45,902 bases of DNA from CAJBLF01 sp964463255 (GCA_964463255.1 CAYXBC010000049.1:1-45902), one strand, 5' to 3'. Shown: positions 30,807 through 41,722, counted from the stretch's first letter. Translations and numbers: made by a program. Notes: a model not told the origin generated them from the letters alone.

Positions 30807-30981
30807 GGATTTATATTGATTTTAGATTTTAGATGATGGATGTTGGATGAAAGTTTTGTCTTATTATCCACTATTGTAAGATACAATAGTTCATTCTAGC
30901 AATTCAAACATTCAACATCCAAAATTTAGAATTCAAAATTCTCTTATCCTCGAAGGGGATTTATATTGATTTTAGATTTTA
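30807..30981. repeat. 25-bp direct repeats flanking a 125-bp AT-rich element
   Basis: GGATTTATATTGATTTTAGA plus TTTTA occurs at 30807-30831 and 30957-30981. Between them GATGTTGGATG and ATTCAACATCC are partly inverted to each other. It lies in the 320-bp gap between rarA and the anchored-paralogue cluster; no ORF is present there. Could be a MITE-like or duplication remnant. Confidence 0.65.
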
Positions 30982-31118
30982 ATTCTTTGCCTGATTATCT
31001 AATTTTTTTTATATTTTGTCAATTCGAATTGACTGGATTGACTTTCAAGACCTTGTATTCCTCAGTAAAATGACTACCTTAACTCAAAAGTTTTTTTAGT
31101 TTTTTTAACTACTTCAAC

Positions 31119-31544
31119 ATGGTATTTACAAAAAAAGCCGCTAAAACACCTGCAGTTATGGTGGAAACCAAAAAATTATCAACAAAGGATACATGCGGTA
31201 TGGAATGTTGCTGATGAAACATGAAGCATCTTCTTGTCCCTGTCCTTCTTGTGCTTAATACACTTCTCCTTATCCGAGTATTGTGTGTTCAAATGAATGG
31301 TAATATTGAATCTGAAAAAGTAGGCGGAAAGGAAAATTACAAAATGGTACAACAGATCTACAAATCAGATGTATTCAAGGCCCAACAGAAACAACAGATC
31401 GAGCAGGCACTTCAGATGTATCAAAGCAAGACTACTCCTGCTGCGCAACCCACTACTGTTCAACAAGATCCTACTGTCCAACAAAATCCTACTGTCCAAC
31501 AAGCTCCTACTACGACACCTACCGTTCAGCCTGTAGTTCAGTAA
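31119..31544 (+). CDS. Membrane-anchored paralogue 1 of three (no enzyme domain)
   Basis: 141 residues under code 25 (ATG 31119; with TGA as stop it would start at 31221). Cytoplasmic basic N-terminus with 'KDTCGMECCGGNMKH' (Cys cluster, possible metal or thiol site), one TM ('LLVPVLLVLNTLLLIRVLCV'), then 'SEKVGGKENYKMVQQIYKSD' and 'FKAQQKQQIEQALQMYQSK', the family module shared with the next two genes, and a Thr/Gln/Pro-rich tail with repeated 'PTVQQ'. No catalytic domain. The PTVQQ tail is a low-complexity expansion. Confidence 0.75.
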
Positions 31545-31582
31545 TCACATAACAAATAGTTTTATCTTGATAATCGCTTCAT

Positions 31583-31897
31583 ATGACAATCCAGAAAAAA
31601 GAGGAAACTTTGACACTTGTGGTTATCGTACTTTTGGCACTCAATATCCTTCTCAGTATCTATGTATCATTTATCAAGAGGGATGCATTCCGATTGGAAA
31701 CATTGAAAGTCGGTGGATCTGAAAATATGCAGATGGCCCAACAATTCTATCAATCACCAACGTATATCCAACAACAGAAAACTACGCTTGAGCAGGTCTT
31801 AAGTCAGATGTGAACTGCTGGTACTCCTGCTGCGCAAGCAGAAGTTCAACCTACAGTACAACCTGATACTACTACTCAGCAGGCAGCAACGCAATAA
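31583..31897 (+). CDS. Membrane-anchored paralogue 2 of three (no enzyme domain)
   Basis: 104 residues: TM 'TLVVIVLLALNILLSIYVSF', module 'LETLKVGGSENMQMAQQFYQ' and 'YIQQQKTTLEQVLSQMGTAG', then a Gln/Thr/Pro tail. The module is nearly identical to the N-terminal 75 residues of the following DsbA-like protein, so this is a free-standing copy of its membrane anchor and stalk. One TGA-Gly. It may oligomerise with the DsbA-like protein through the shared coil. Gap to the next gene 23 bp; probably one transcript. Confidence 0.75.
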
Positions 31898-31920
31898 TTT
31901 TATCTTGATAAATATTCCTA

Positions 31921-32799
31921 ATGACTACAGAAAAAAAGAAGGAAACTATGAAAATGATTGTTATCGGCTTATTGGTACTCAATCTCCTTATCGGTATCTA
32001 TGCTGCATTCATCAAGAAAGATGCAGTCCGGTTGGAAACATTGAAAGTCGGAGGATCTGAAAATATGCAGATGGCTGAACAACTCTATACAGCAGATGCC
32101 TACAAACAACAACAGAAAACTACGCTAGAACAAATTTTGGGTCAGATGTGAACTGCTGGTACTCCTGCGTGAACGACTGATACTGCTACACAACCTACTA
32201 CAGCTCAGCCGGCTGCTGAAGGGACTGCTTTGACGGATGGAGATAAAACAAAATTTGCATCTATCGAAAAAGATGGATATATTCTAGGAAATAAAGATGC
32301 AAGAATCACTATCATCGAGTATTCTGATATGCTTTGCCCTTTCTGTAAGAGGCATTACAACGCTCAGACGCTTGAGAATCTTATAAAGAAATATCCTAAT
32401 GATGTGAATATGGTATTTAGACAGATGCCATTGCCACAACTTCATCCTACTGCTCCTATCTGAGCACAAGGTGCGGTTTGTGTAGGTAAACTTGGAGGTG
32501 CTGATAAATTCTATGCATATCTTGCTGTAGCTTTCCAAGCATCCGAATTTACTGAAACAAATGTCACGGACATGGCGGTAAATCTTGGTATTGATAAGGC
32601 TAAATTCACTTCTTGCTTTAGCAGTGCAGAAACAATTGCAACGGTAAATGCTCAAGTACAAGAAGGTCAAGGATTTGGAATCAATGGAACTCCTTGAAAT
32701 GTTATAGTGGACAATCAGAATGGTAAGTATTCCATTCTCGCTGGAGCTTATCCTACAGAAAACTTCGAAGCAGTGATCAAGAGTATTCTTGGAAAATAA
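31921..32799 (+). CDS. Membrane-anchored DsbA-like thiol-disulfide oxidoreductase
   Basis: 292 residues. TM 'MIVIGLLVLNLLIGIYAAFI', shared module 'LETLKVGGSENMQMAEQLYT', Thr/Gln/Pro linker, then a Thioredoxin_4/DsbA domain: 'ITIIEYSDMLCPFCKRHYNA' with catalytic CPFC near residue 140, 'VFRQMPLPQLHPTAPIGAQG', and 'GFGINGTPGNVIVDNQNGKY' with the cis-Pro loop GTPG (Gly as TGA). Two further Cys ('AVCVGKLGG', 'FTSCFSSA') resemble those of extracellular DsbA-like proteins. It likely forms or isomerises disulfides in exported proteins, several of which in this window are Cys-rich. Confidence 0.9.
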
Positions 32800-32826
32800 A
32801 CATGAGTATCAATATATATATATAAT

Positions 32827-32856
32827 GAAAAAAACGGTCGAAGGGCCGTTTTTTTT
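32827..32856. terminator. Bidirectional terminator
   Basis: ACGGTC / GGCCGT stem with loop GAAG, flanked by an A-run and a T-run; between convergent dsbA-like and ValRS-like genes. Confidence 0.88.
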
Positions 32857-32896
32857 TGATTATCTTTTCTCTAGCTGGGAGTAGTGTTATAGTATT

Positions 32897-35746
32897 TTAC
32901 TTGTTGGCTTTTTCTTTTTGAAGTTCGTATTGGAGCTCTTCGATATCTTTCTTGAGTTTCGTCATCTCTTTCTTCTTATCTCTGATGATTTCAGGATCAG
33001 CCCCGCTTGATGAGAGTCAGGTGACAATTGTCCTGATCTGCTGGATTTTCTGTTCCTTGATGCTCAATGCTTCACGGATATCTTCTTTCTTACTTGTTAC
33101 TTTTGATTCTTTGTGCAGTCCCTTGATTCCTATAGTCATGTTGATGATGTTTTCTGTACAATAGCCGTTCAGTTCTTTTTCATTCTCGAGGTAATCAATG
33201 GATGATGTATTGATGAGCTTGGAGATTATCTTTTCTTGACTCCTCAGATATTGGAGAAAATCTAATGGAGCGAGGAAGCATATCTCTATTTCATCATGCT
33301 TTGCATATCCATTTGCTTGTTTCATACTGAGAAACCTATCTATGATATCCATAAATAACTGTGTCTTATAGTTTTTGGTGATATCCATGGGTTTATCCTC
33401 TATCTTCTGCATAACTACTGGTCCTTCAAATCCTAAAAGTTCCCGTATCTGCTGGCTTATGAAAGGTACGAATGGATGCAAGAGCTGCAATATACTTCCC
33501 AATCACCACAAGGTCACCTTGTCTCCGTTTGTTGTATCTTGATGCTTCTGTATCTCCAGGTATTTGTCGCAGAAGTCCTCTTTGATAATCTGGATCATCC
33601 TGTTTTGGATATCATGAAATGATGTTTTTTTCATGGCTTCGGCATAATCTTTCTGTAGTTCGATGATCTTTGAGAGTATCCGTGATTCAAATTCGTTTAG
33701 GCTTGCTTTCTTTTTTTCTAGTGCGATTGTCAGCTGCTGGAAATCGGAAATTTTTCTAGCTCATTTGGCTTCATAGGCATGTTGTCAGATAAATCTGGAT
33801 GCGTTCCGGAGTTTACCTATGAACTGCTCATATAATGAGATATCTTTGCTCGGATCTATAGCATAGAGTCTCGTACAATCCGTTCAATGATTCTTGATGA
33901 GTTCCTTGAATGAAATTCTCTTATGCTTTTGTATGTTTTCTTCCTCTCGTATATGACACGTATCGAAGAGCATTTTATTTTGTACATTATATCAGATGAT
34001 TACTGTTTTGAGAAATTCGAAGATATTATGTTCTTCGATGCATAGTATTTTCTCAGGAGATTTTTTCGTATCATCGAAAGCATCCATCATCTTCATAAGA
34101 ATGAGTGCATGTCAAAGCGTCTCTTCGATTTTTTCTTTTTGCTGGATCAGACCATTATCATTGGAGACTAAGGTATCCATCTCGAATGTATATAATCATT
34201 TTTTGTTTGATGATATAGCTACGGACTTTTCAAGACATTCCGTCAATGCTATTGAAAATTTTTCGAAATGATTTATGGATTTTCCTTTTCCAGGATCTTT
34301 TTCTGTATATTCGATAATTTTTGTGAGATCATTGATTTCTTTCGCATATCATCTTGGTAGCGTCTCGCTGAAGATCTCTATATAGGTCTGGAGTGTGTTT
34401 TTCTCTCATGTGCGGCTTCTGCTCAGGAGTACGTCTATACATTCTTCTATATTGAATTGTAGTTTCATGCGTCCATCTACGATGAGATTGAATATAATCA
34501 ATGAAAATACGGTAAATCTGTTCTTGGTCTTTTTGGCAGGCAGATTGAGAATTTCGTTGTCTGAGATGAAATAGCTTTTGCCTGATGTGCTTTTTCGGAG
34601 AGGCAAGGAATATCCTTTCGAGTCTTCCTTTGTTACGGGTCGACACTCCATCGTTTGGAGTATGTTTTCCATATTCTGCTCGTATTTTTCAGGAACTATG
34701 GTCATTCTCTTCTCTTGGATTGCTGATCTGATCTCGTTCAATTCTTTCTCTGTCTTTATAAATAACTGGTTGCAAAGTATATTCCATGCTCTTTCTTCTG
34801 TCTTTCTATGGAGCACCATTTCTACTTCTACTGGTTTTACGGATTCTAGATTGTGGATATCATCAAGATTCTTTATGATGTTTTTGATGAATTCATGGGC
34901 GCTTTTGCCGGCGAAATCACCTGCTAGTTCTGTAAAGCATCCGTTTTTGTCTATTGCAAACTTATCTATTTGAAGTCCATGTTTTTGTGCTATCATCAGT
35001 GATTTCTTGTCGTGTGCTGGAGTTATTCTCATGATACCTGTCCCTTTCATCGGATCCACTGAGGAGTCAGCAATGATTGGTATAGTCTTGTTGATGATAG
35101 GTATGATTACTTTGTTTTTCAGTAGTTTCTTGTATCTCTTATCGTCTGGATTTACTGCAAGTGCCACGTCAGCAAAGATTGTTTCTGGCCGTATAGTCGG
35201 CACTATGAGAGAAATATTCTTCGTGTCTACGAAATATCTGAGATTATATATTTTTGTATTGATCTTTTTGTGCTGTATTTCATCTGTTCATAATGTCTTT
35301 TGTTCTTTGACACTCCGATAATTTATCGAGCAATCTTCATAGATCTGTCATTCACGTACTAGCTCTACGAACAGATTTCTGACGAAATTAGTATTCCTTT
35401 CGGAATAAACGATATTGTCGATGTCGATTCAAAAAAATATCCCTGCTTTGGTAAGTAGATTTTCATAATTTCCTATTTTGATCTCTTTATCTTCATCATC
35501 GAAAATTGGCAAAAGTTTAGTCTTCATCCCTTTCATTCGCTGATAGGTTGCTAGGATATCCTCCTTGATGATCCCGGTAATGGATTCCAATGAAGTGTCT
35601 TTGATTATGCTTATGGGGAGCTGAGTTATGACTTTTTCCCGTTTCGTAGTATTTTTTTTTGTCGTAAAGACTTTTTGGAAATAATTCTTTTTGAGGAGTT
35701 CTGATTCTGTAGAGAGGTGATTATATTTTTTTTTGATTTCTGTCAT
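32897..35746 (-). CDS. Valyl-tRNA-synthetase homologue with lost HIGH/KMSKS motifs
   Basis: 949 residues, ATG 35746 to TAA, near ValRS length with no TAA/TAG inside. Editing (CP1) domain is kept: 'IVPTIRPETIFADVALAVNP' (residues ~183-202) and 'MKGTGIMRITPAHDKKSLMI'. C-terminal anticodon-binding helices ('LLHPFVPFISQQIRELLGF') and the end coiled coil ('KKKEMTKLKKDIEELQYELQ') are ValRS-like. The synthetic site is eroded: where PPPNVTGxLHxGHA should be there is 'QLPISIIKDTSLESITGIIK'; GTDHAGIATQ is missing; WCISRQLWWGHRIP reads 'MECRPVTKEDSKGYSLPLRK'; KMSKSLGN reads 'NIQKHKRISFKELI'. Probably not an aminoacylating enzyme; a tRNA-binding or trans-editing role is inferred. Confidence 0.85.
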
Positions 35747-35812
35747 AGTCACATTTACCTAATAACTAAAAACTAACCATTGGGACTAATGCACCATTCA
35801 TCTTGTTCCTGT

Positions 35813-37453
35813 TTAGTTCTTAGAGAGTCCATAGAGTCTGTAGATGGTGTAGAAAAAGAAACTCATCACGATGATCAACAATATATTTTCCGCTGGTCCT
35901 GTCTGTATCTTTTTCATGCTATCGATCTTGAGTGATGTGCCGTCCATACAGAGTCCTTCGACTTGATAATACTCATATTTTTTCGTTTTGGAATTGGCAT
36001 TGAAAGGATATTCGAACATAGTTCCTGTTGTCTCTCCTATTTTCTGTATCTGGCTTATATCTTGTGTTTCAAATTCCGATCTGTAGATGATATATTTTTC
36101 TATATTATTTACTGCTGATCGTACGAGATAATACTTATCACCTATCTTCTGACCAGTTACGGTAATTCCATCGACTATGCAACTCAATCCGTCTCCTATT
36201 TTTACTTCCGATATCTCTGATGGATTGCCGATAGGGTTCCCATTACCATCGAGCGGGGTGATTCTGAAATAATAGGTATCACCGATGGTAAGGTTCTGGA
36301 TTTGGATTTCGTTGGTCTGCACGATCTGGTTATCTGACAGATTATTTCTGTCTGTACTATATTCTATCTTGAACTGTGGCGCGCTTCCTATGACTTCCCA
36401 TGTTACATTCAATTTGCTCTTGTCTATACTATCGGAATATAATCTAACTTTGCCGATAGCGCTTCCTGTCTGTATCAACATCGTGGCCACTCCCGTATAA
36501 TTTTTTGTCTGACCTAGGACGATGAGGGCAACATCCACTTGAATCTTTCATTCCTTATCCATGACGATGTCTTTGGTGAATATTCATGCACTCTTTTTGT
36601 CCATAGGGACTGACTTTCCATCGCTCAATTTTATCTGTGCTGATGTTACGCTTTCGCTACAATTCATCGTAAAGCTTGCTTTCTCACCCTGTCTCAAAGC
36701 ACCATCTGGAGCTATCTTTATACTATTGAACACCCCATCCTTGATAGGTTCGTAATCAAATGATATCGATTTTGATTCTCCGATTACCACATTTTCGGCA
36801 TTGAGTATTTTTATCTGTAGGAGATTATCTCATTGTATGATTCCGCTTACATATGCGCTGATATCTCCGTTCGCATTCGTCATGCCTTGGGCGACTGAGA
36901 TATTATTGATAGAGATATCATAGGGTGCATTGGATAATCCAGGCGCGGTTGCCAGGACATTCGCGATATTATTCTTTTCTATTCATCATGGCACAGGAGA
37001 GATGAGTTCTATTGCTTCCATAGTAGTTGCTGCTGTTTCAGCTTCTACGATGACTGTCTTTTGGCCTATGATGGTCTCATCGCTGATATCGTATACCTTG
37101 ATTGTATATGTTCATGCTTTCTTGATCGCAAGTCCTTTGGAGAACAATTTCTGTCCTTGGTCTTCCGGTAAGAACGTATATAATCAATCGCTCGGCACCG
37201 TATAATCAGCAGTATCCACTAGTCCTACTATTTCGATAAAGACATCGCCTTGATACGTCTTAATCGCATCTCCATTGGATGTCACGGCTTTGATTGTCAT
37301 ATCCACAGTTTCATTCGTTTTGAATGTGCTGGGTGCTACATCTATGATGAATGCATCAGGATTTGCTGCTTGTACAGCATTTCCTACGAATCCTATCGTT
37401 AGTAGTCAAATCGCCAGAAGCGGCGCGATACATGCTCTATATGAAAATTTCAT
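35813..37453 (-). CDS. Large Fn3/Ig surface protein with TGPAEN C-terminal signal
   Basis: 546 residues, ATG 37453 to TAA. Signal peptide 'YRACIAPLLAIGLLTIGFVG', 'NAVQAA'. Several beta-sandwich domains ('PSTFKTNETVDMTIKAVTSN', 'SPVPGGIEKNNIANVLATAP', 'APDGALRQGEKASFTMNCSE') and a recognisable Fn3 domain ('KLNVTWEVIGSAPQFKIEYS', 'IGDTYYFRITPLDGNGNPIG'). The end 'IQTGPAENILLIIVMSFFFY' with a TM and 'RLYGLSKN' matches the C-terminal signal of the 12162 gene. Starts 23 bp after the 172-aa gene, likely the same operon. Probable exposed adhesin or scaffold; inferred. Confidence 0.82.
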
Positions 37454-37476
37454 GGCATGGAAATAGGGATAAAGCA

Positions 37477-37995
37477 TTATTTTGAATGTGAAGTTATGAT
37501 ATTGATTGATCCGATGGATAAATTTTTGTCTGTGCCGTCATTGAGTTTGGCTACTGCTTCACTCACGAGGATATCCTCTTTATTTCCTGAAAATGGCAAA
37601 AGCACTAGACTCTTGCTTTTGTCTATGGTTTGATTTGGTACTGCATGTATAATTATGTTGCTTTCGTCAGGATGTTCTATGGTCCGTGTCGCTTGTCCGC
37701 TCAGATTCTGTGGATCTATTGTGATATTTTCTTTATCAAAGCTTACGGTAAAATCTATCTTGGCTGGTGTAGCTATTTTTTCTGACATAAAGATATCTAC
37801 GTATCCACTCTCCGTCTTGTATGCGATATCTCGTCATTTTTCTATGATAAATGCTTTCTCTTGTAATGATAGTACGCTTGCGGTGAAGAGTCCAGGATTT
37901 TTGACTACATAAAATACTCCGATTGCGATAATCGCTCCCGCAATCACTACGGCTATATTCTCTTTCCGTGTTCCTATCACCATTTTCTTGTCCAT
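37477..37995 (-). CDS. Membrane-anchored cohesin-like beta protein, 172 aa
   Basis: ATG 37995. Cytoplasmic 'MDKKMVIGTRKENI', TM 'AVVIAGAIIAIGVFYVVKNP', then an extracytoplasmic beta domain: 'AYKTESGYVDIFMSEKIATP', 'AKIDFTVSFDKENITIDPQN', 'LVLLPFSGNKEDILVSEAVA'. The strand pattern (xxIDFTVSFDKxxI) resembles cohesin-type or type-II pseudopilin-associated beta sandwiches. First gene of a two-gene unit with the Fn3 surface protein, which suggests that the two interact. One TGA-Gly. Fold call tentative. Confidence 0.75.
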
Positions 37996-38125
37996 GTTTT
38001 TCTCCGAACAGATAAAAATCCCAACGAAGTTGTTATTAACAATAATAGGTATGTTTTTTGTTTTAGAAATCAACTGTATTTAGCTTAAAATACCAAGTAA
38101 TTTCGTATGTTAGTATGTATATATT

Positions 38126-38863
38126 TTAACGTAAATAACAGCCATTATTGATGTCAAAAACAGTTCCAGTATAGTTTTTTGTAGCATCAGATAAAAGAAA
38201 TATTGCCGTGTTTGCTACATCTCAAACATCGATTGGATCGTTGATGAGTTCGTGTTCTCTATAAGATTTTAATCTTTGTTTTGGGATGTTTTTTACCATA
38301 GCTGTCTCTACTATTCCAGGAGCAATTGCATTGACACGAATATAAGGTGAAAAATTTATTGCATTACTTTTTGTCAGTCCAATTAGCGCTGCTTTGGATA
38401 GCCCATATATTGCATCAGAACTTCATTCTTGACCAGAAACGGAAGATATGTTTATAATGCTACCGTATTCTTTGTTTTTTATTTTATATTGAGCAAAATT
38501 TTTAGAGAAGAAAATTGCAGATTTTATATTTACCTCGATTACTTTGTTTATTTCTTCGTCTGTATATTCGAAAATTGATTTTCCCAAATATATGCCTGCA
38601 TTATTTACCAATCAATCAATATGTATTTTTTGTTTTTTACATGTATCAAAAACTTGAGTAATCTGTTCTATTTTGGAAACGTCGATATTAAAAATTTGTA
38701 TTTCCCCCTCCTTACATTCGTTTTTTAATTTCGTTAATGTACTTTTGTTTATATCACAAGCTAACACTATTGCACCATATTTTATACATTTCAATGCGAT
38801 AGCTTTTCCTATTCATGAGGCAGCTCATGTGATTATTATGGTTTTATTTTCGAGATTTATCAT
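38126..38863 (-). CDS. Short-chain dehydrogenase/reductase (SDR)
   Basis: 245 residues, ATG 38863 to TAA. Classical SDR: 'TIIITGAASGIGKAIALKCI' (TGxxxGIG at 12-19; two of its Gly are TGA), acidic residue after strand 2 ('VLACDIN', suggesting NAD preference), 'LVNNAGIYLGKSIFEYTDEE', catalytic 'NISSVSGQEGSS' and 'IYGLSKAALIGLTKS' (YxxxK), and 'VNAIAPGIVETAM'. FabG-like length; substrate unknown. It is more AT-rich (AAA, ATA, AAT) than its neighbours and stands alone between two terminator-less gaps. Confidence 0.93.
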
Positions 38864-38914
38864 AATGATTTACTAACGAACTAAATACTCTATAGTTCTC
38901 TAGTATTACTGTTT

Positions 38915-40294
38915 TTATAGCTCTATACAATCTTTTAAGCTTGGAATTTGACAAACGAAACCTATCTCTTCAAGCTTTCCTTCTAATGTCGTCTGGGCTG
39001 TTCATTCACCATGGATGATGAACGTTTTTTTTGGTGCTTTGGTGAATCCTTTTGCTCGTTTCATCAGTTGATCGCTATCTGCGTGTCCGGAAAATCCTTC
39101 TATTTTGGCTATCTTTGCATTGACGTCAACCTCTATCCCCATCATCTTTACTTTTTTCTCTCCGTCCAGGATATATCTTCCTAAGGTTCCTTCTGCTTGA
39201 TATCCTACGAAGAGCACGGTGTTTTTAGTATTTCGGAGTCCGTGCTTGAGATGATGTGTTATCCTGCCTGCGGTGCACATCCCGTTTCCTGCTATGATGA
39301 TGCATGGACTATTGTTGGTGTTGAGTTTTATAGAGTCTTCTACACTTTCTGTACATTCCAACTGTGGAAACTCAAATGCATGAGGATATTTGTGTAATGC
39401 TTCTTCATCAAATACTTCTGTATGTTTTTTGAAAATTTCTGTCGCCTTGATGGATAGTGGACTATCCAAAAATATTTTTTCTGCTGGAAAATTTCATTCC
39501 TTGATGATAATATTGAAAAAGTAGAGGAGTTCTTGAGTCCTTTCTACAGAAAACGATGGGATCAAAAGTTTCCCTCATTTCTTAAACGTTTCCGTAATGT
39601 ATTTTATTAATAATTCTTTTTTGCCTGCGGTGTCTTCGTGTCTTCTATCTCCATAGGTTGATTCCATAAAGAGATAATCTGTATCTGCTATCAAGGTCGG
39701 ATCCTGGACTATAGGAGTATTCCATTGTCCTATGTCTCATGAAAAAACTAATTTTTTCTTGGTATTTCATTCCGTCACGAAGAGCTCAATGCTCGCAGAT
39801 CATAGGATATGTCATGCATCCTGGAATCTTGCCTCGATGGTGTCTGTGATGTTGATTATTTTTCTATATTCAATAGCTTGGAATAATTTCATACATGCTT
39901 TGGCATCATCTTTGGTATAGAGTGGTTTCCTTGGCTCTTGACCTGTTCTCATCCTTCTTCTGTTTTCTTGCTGGATATTTTTATCCTGGATTTCTGCACT
40001 ATCTTCCAAAATAATTGAGCAGACATCAAGCGTCGCTGCTGTGGTGTATATTTTGCCTTTGAATCCTTGAGTATATAATTTAGGAATTAGTCCGCAGTGA
40101 TCGATATGTCCGTGGGTAAGCAAGACAAAATCAATCGTCTTTGGGTCAAAAAGAAATGGTTCATAATTGAGTTTCATTATGTCTTTGGGTCATTGGAACA
40201 TGCCGCAGTCTATAAGGAATTTCGTCGTTCCTGTCTCGATGAGGTAACATGATCAGGTAACGATTTTCGCTGCTCAACAAAAGGTTAATTTCAT
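38915..40294 (-). CDS. MBL-fold beta-CASP RNase-like protein (YSH1/CPSF type)
   Basis: 459 residues, ATG 40294 to TAA. 'MKLTFCGAAKIVTGSCYLIE' (Gly encoded by TGA), zinc motif 'LLTHGHIDHCGLIPKLY', 'GHILSASIELFV' (motif 3 His), 'LVFSGDIGQWNTPIVQDPTL' (motif 4 Asp), beta-CASP motifs 'LLIPSFSVERTQELLYFFN', 'IIIAGNGMCTAGRITHHLKH' and 'IEGFSGHADSDQLMKRA', ending 'KKTFIIHGE'. Family members are RNA 3' processing endo/exonucleases; substrate here probably RNA. No KH domain. Normal length for this group. Confidence 0.93.
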
Positions 40295-40574
40295 GATAAC
40301 GTGATGAGAGATAAAACGGAGAGATGCTATTATCCGATTATTTCAATTATATCCAGAACCCCTATTTTTTGCAAATTTTACCTCTTAGCGTCATCTATAA
40401 AGAATAAGGATTCTGCTGTCATATTTTTTGCATCAATTTCTCTAAGATTCTCTTGATGAATACGCTTATTCAACACCAATTACCTTTGCATTTCCCTTGT
40501 AATTCATTTCTTAATGTCTACTATATACCGACAAACCAAAAAGTTAAATAAACGAATAAGTAAAAACAAAAATC
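40295..40574. other. Divergent intergenic region
   Basis: 280 bp between divergent genes (beta-CASP protein and histidine kinase). AT-rich, contains several TATAAT-like stretches but no clear paired promoter, hairpin or RNA gene that I can support. Confidence 0.5.
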
Positions 40575-41708
40575 ATGAAAACAAATTTTTTGACATTGCA
40601 TGTGAAATTGATGATTGCAATAGGATTGGTAGTAATTTTCTCTATCATAATTATCTCATTGCTTTATGTCGTGGAAGAATCGGGAGATGCAAACTCTTTC
40701 GATAAAATCCATGCTTATGTTACTACTCCTCAACATAATGTGGATTTCTATTCACCGCAGGTACAAGAAATTGTTGCTTTTGATCGTCATGCACACATCT
40801 TGATGTTTGGTGTTAGTCTGCTGTGTATCCTAATCGCATTATTAGCTCTTTGGATAATTATCAAAAGAAAGATAATACGACCGATAGCAGTACTTCTTAC
40901 AGCACTCGAGACAAGAGATACTACTCTCTTGAAAAAGATTAATACATCAGATTATGAATGGAATCTACTTGTCGCATTGATTGAGAATCATCTTCGAAAA
41001 AATGTAGAACTTACTTCATTAGTCGCTACCAAGGACAAGTTTTTTGACCTTATAGCGCATGATCTTCGATCTCCGTTTACTGCGATTATTGGGTTTACAA
41101 ACTTACTTATTACTGATCGAACAGAATTGGCTACTGAAGAAGGAAAAGAGTATCTCCAATATATCCTCCAGGCTTCCAAACATGCCAACAAGCTTCTGGA
41201 TAGATTATTGGAGTGGGCCCGTCTCCAGACGGGTAGATGGACTCCTAATCCTCAACTATTCACGTGTAATAAGCTGATTGCTAATGTCTTTTCTTTTCAT
41301 CAATCTAATGCTCTCCATCACCACATACATCTCCAGATTGATTGTAAAGAAGTTTTCGATGTCTATGCTGATGAACAAATGATAGAGGCTGCTCTTCGTA
41401 ATCTAGTGTCCAATGCTATCAAATTCACTCAGTCAGGTGGATCTGTGTATATCGATGCTAGAAGATATGACCGAGCAGTGGTTATCTCTATCAGAGATAC
41501 TGGTAACGGTATGTCTCCCACATTACTCAAGGATTTATTTATGGTGGGAAAAACTGTCGTGAGTGAGGATGTGTCTGGAAAACAGGGGACTGGTCTCGGA
41601 CTTATCCTATCAAAGGATTTGATCGAAAAGAATGGTGGCAAAATTTGGGTAGAGAGTGAACTCGGGAAAGGTTCGAAATTTTCGTTCACGATTCCTCTTC
41701 CTATTTAG
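40575..41708 (+). CDS. Membrane sensor histidine kinase
   Basis: 377 residues. Two TM helices ('LMIAIGLVVIFSIIIISLLY' and 'MFGVSLLCILIALLALWIII') enclose a short sensor loop of about 45 residues. DHp: 'FFDLIAHDLRSPFTAIIGFT' with the phospho-His near residue 162. HATPase: N box 'LRNLVSNAIKFT', G1 'DTGNGMS', G2 'GKQGTGLGL', end 'LGKGSKFSFTIPLPI'. No response regulator is adjacent, so it is an orphan kinase here. All 19 glycines are GGN and none TGA, against nearly half TGA in rarA, so it may be a recent acquisition from a standard-code bacterium. Confidence 0.94.
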   Translation: MKTNFLTLHVKLMIAIGLVVIFSIIIISLLYVVEESGDANSFDKIHAYVTTPQHNVDFYSPQVQEIVAFDRHAHILMFGVSLLCILIALLALWIIIKRKIIRPIAVLLTALETRDTTLLKKINTSDYEWNLLVALIENHLRKNVELTSLVATKDKFFDLIAHDLRSPFTAIIGFTNLLITDRTELATEEGKEYLQYILQASKHANKLLDRLLEWARLQTGRWTPNPQLFTCNKLIANVFSFHQSNALHHHIHLQIDCKEVFDVYADEQMIEAALRNLVSNAIKFTQSGGSVYIDARRYDRAVVISIRDTGNGMSPTLLKDLFMVGKTVVSEDVSGKQGTGLGLILSKDLIEKNGGKIWVESELGKGSKFSFTIPLPI

Positions 41709-41722
41709 CATTTTATTGTTTG

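Noticed and set aside
34578..34973. 131-aa plus-strand ORF
   Set aside because: Hydrophobic antisense shadow of the ValRS-like gene.
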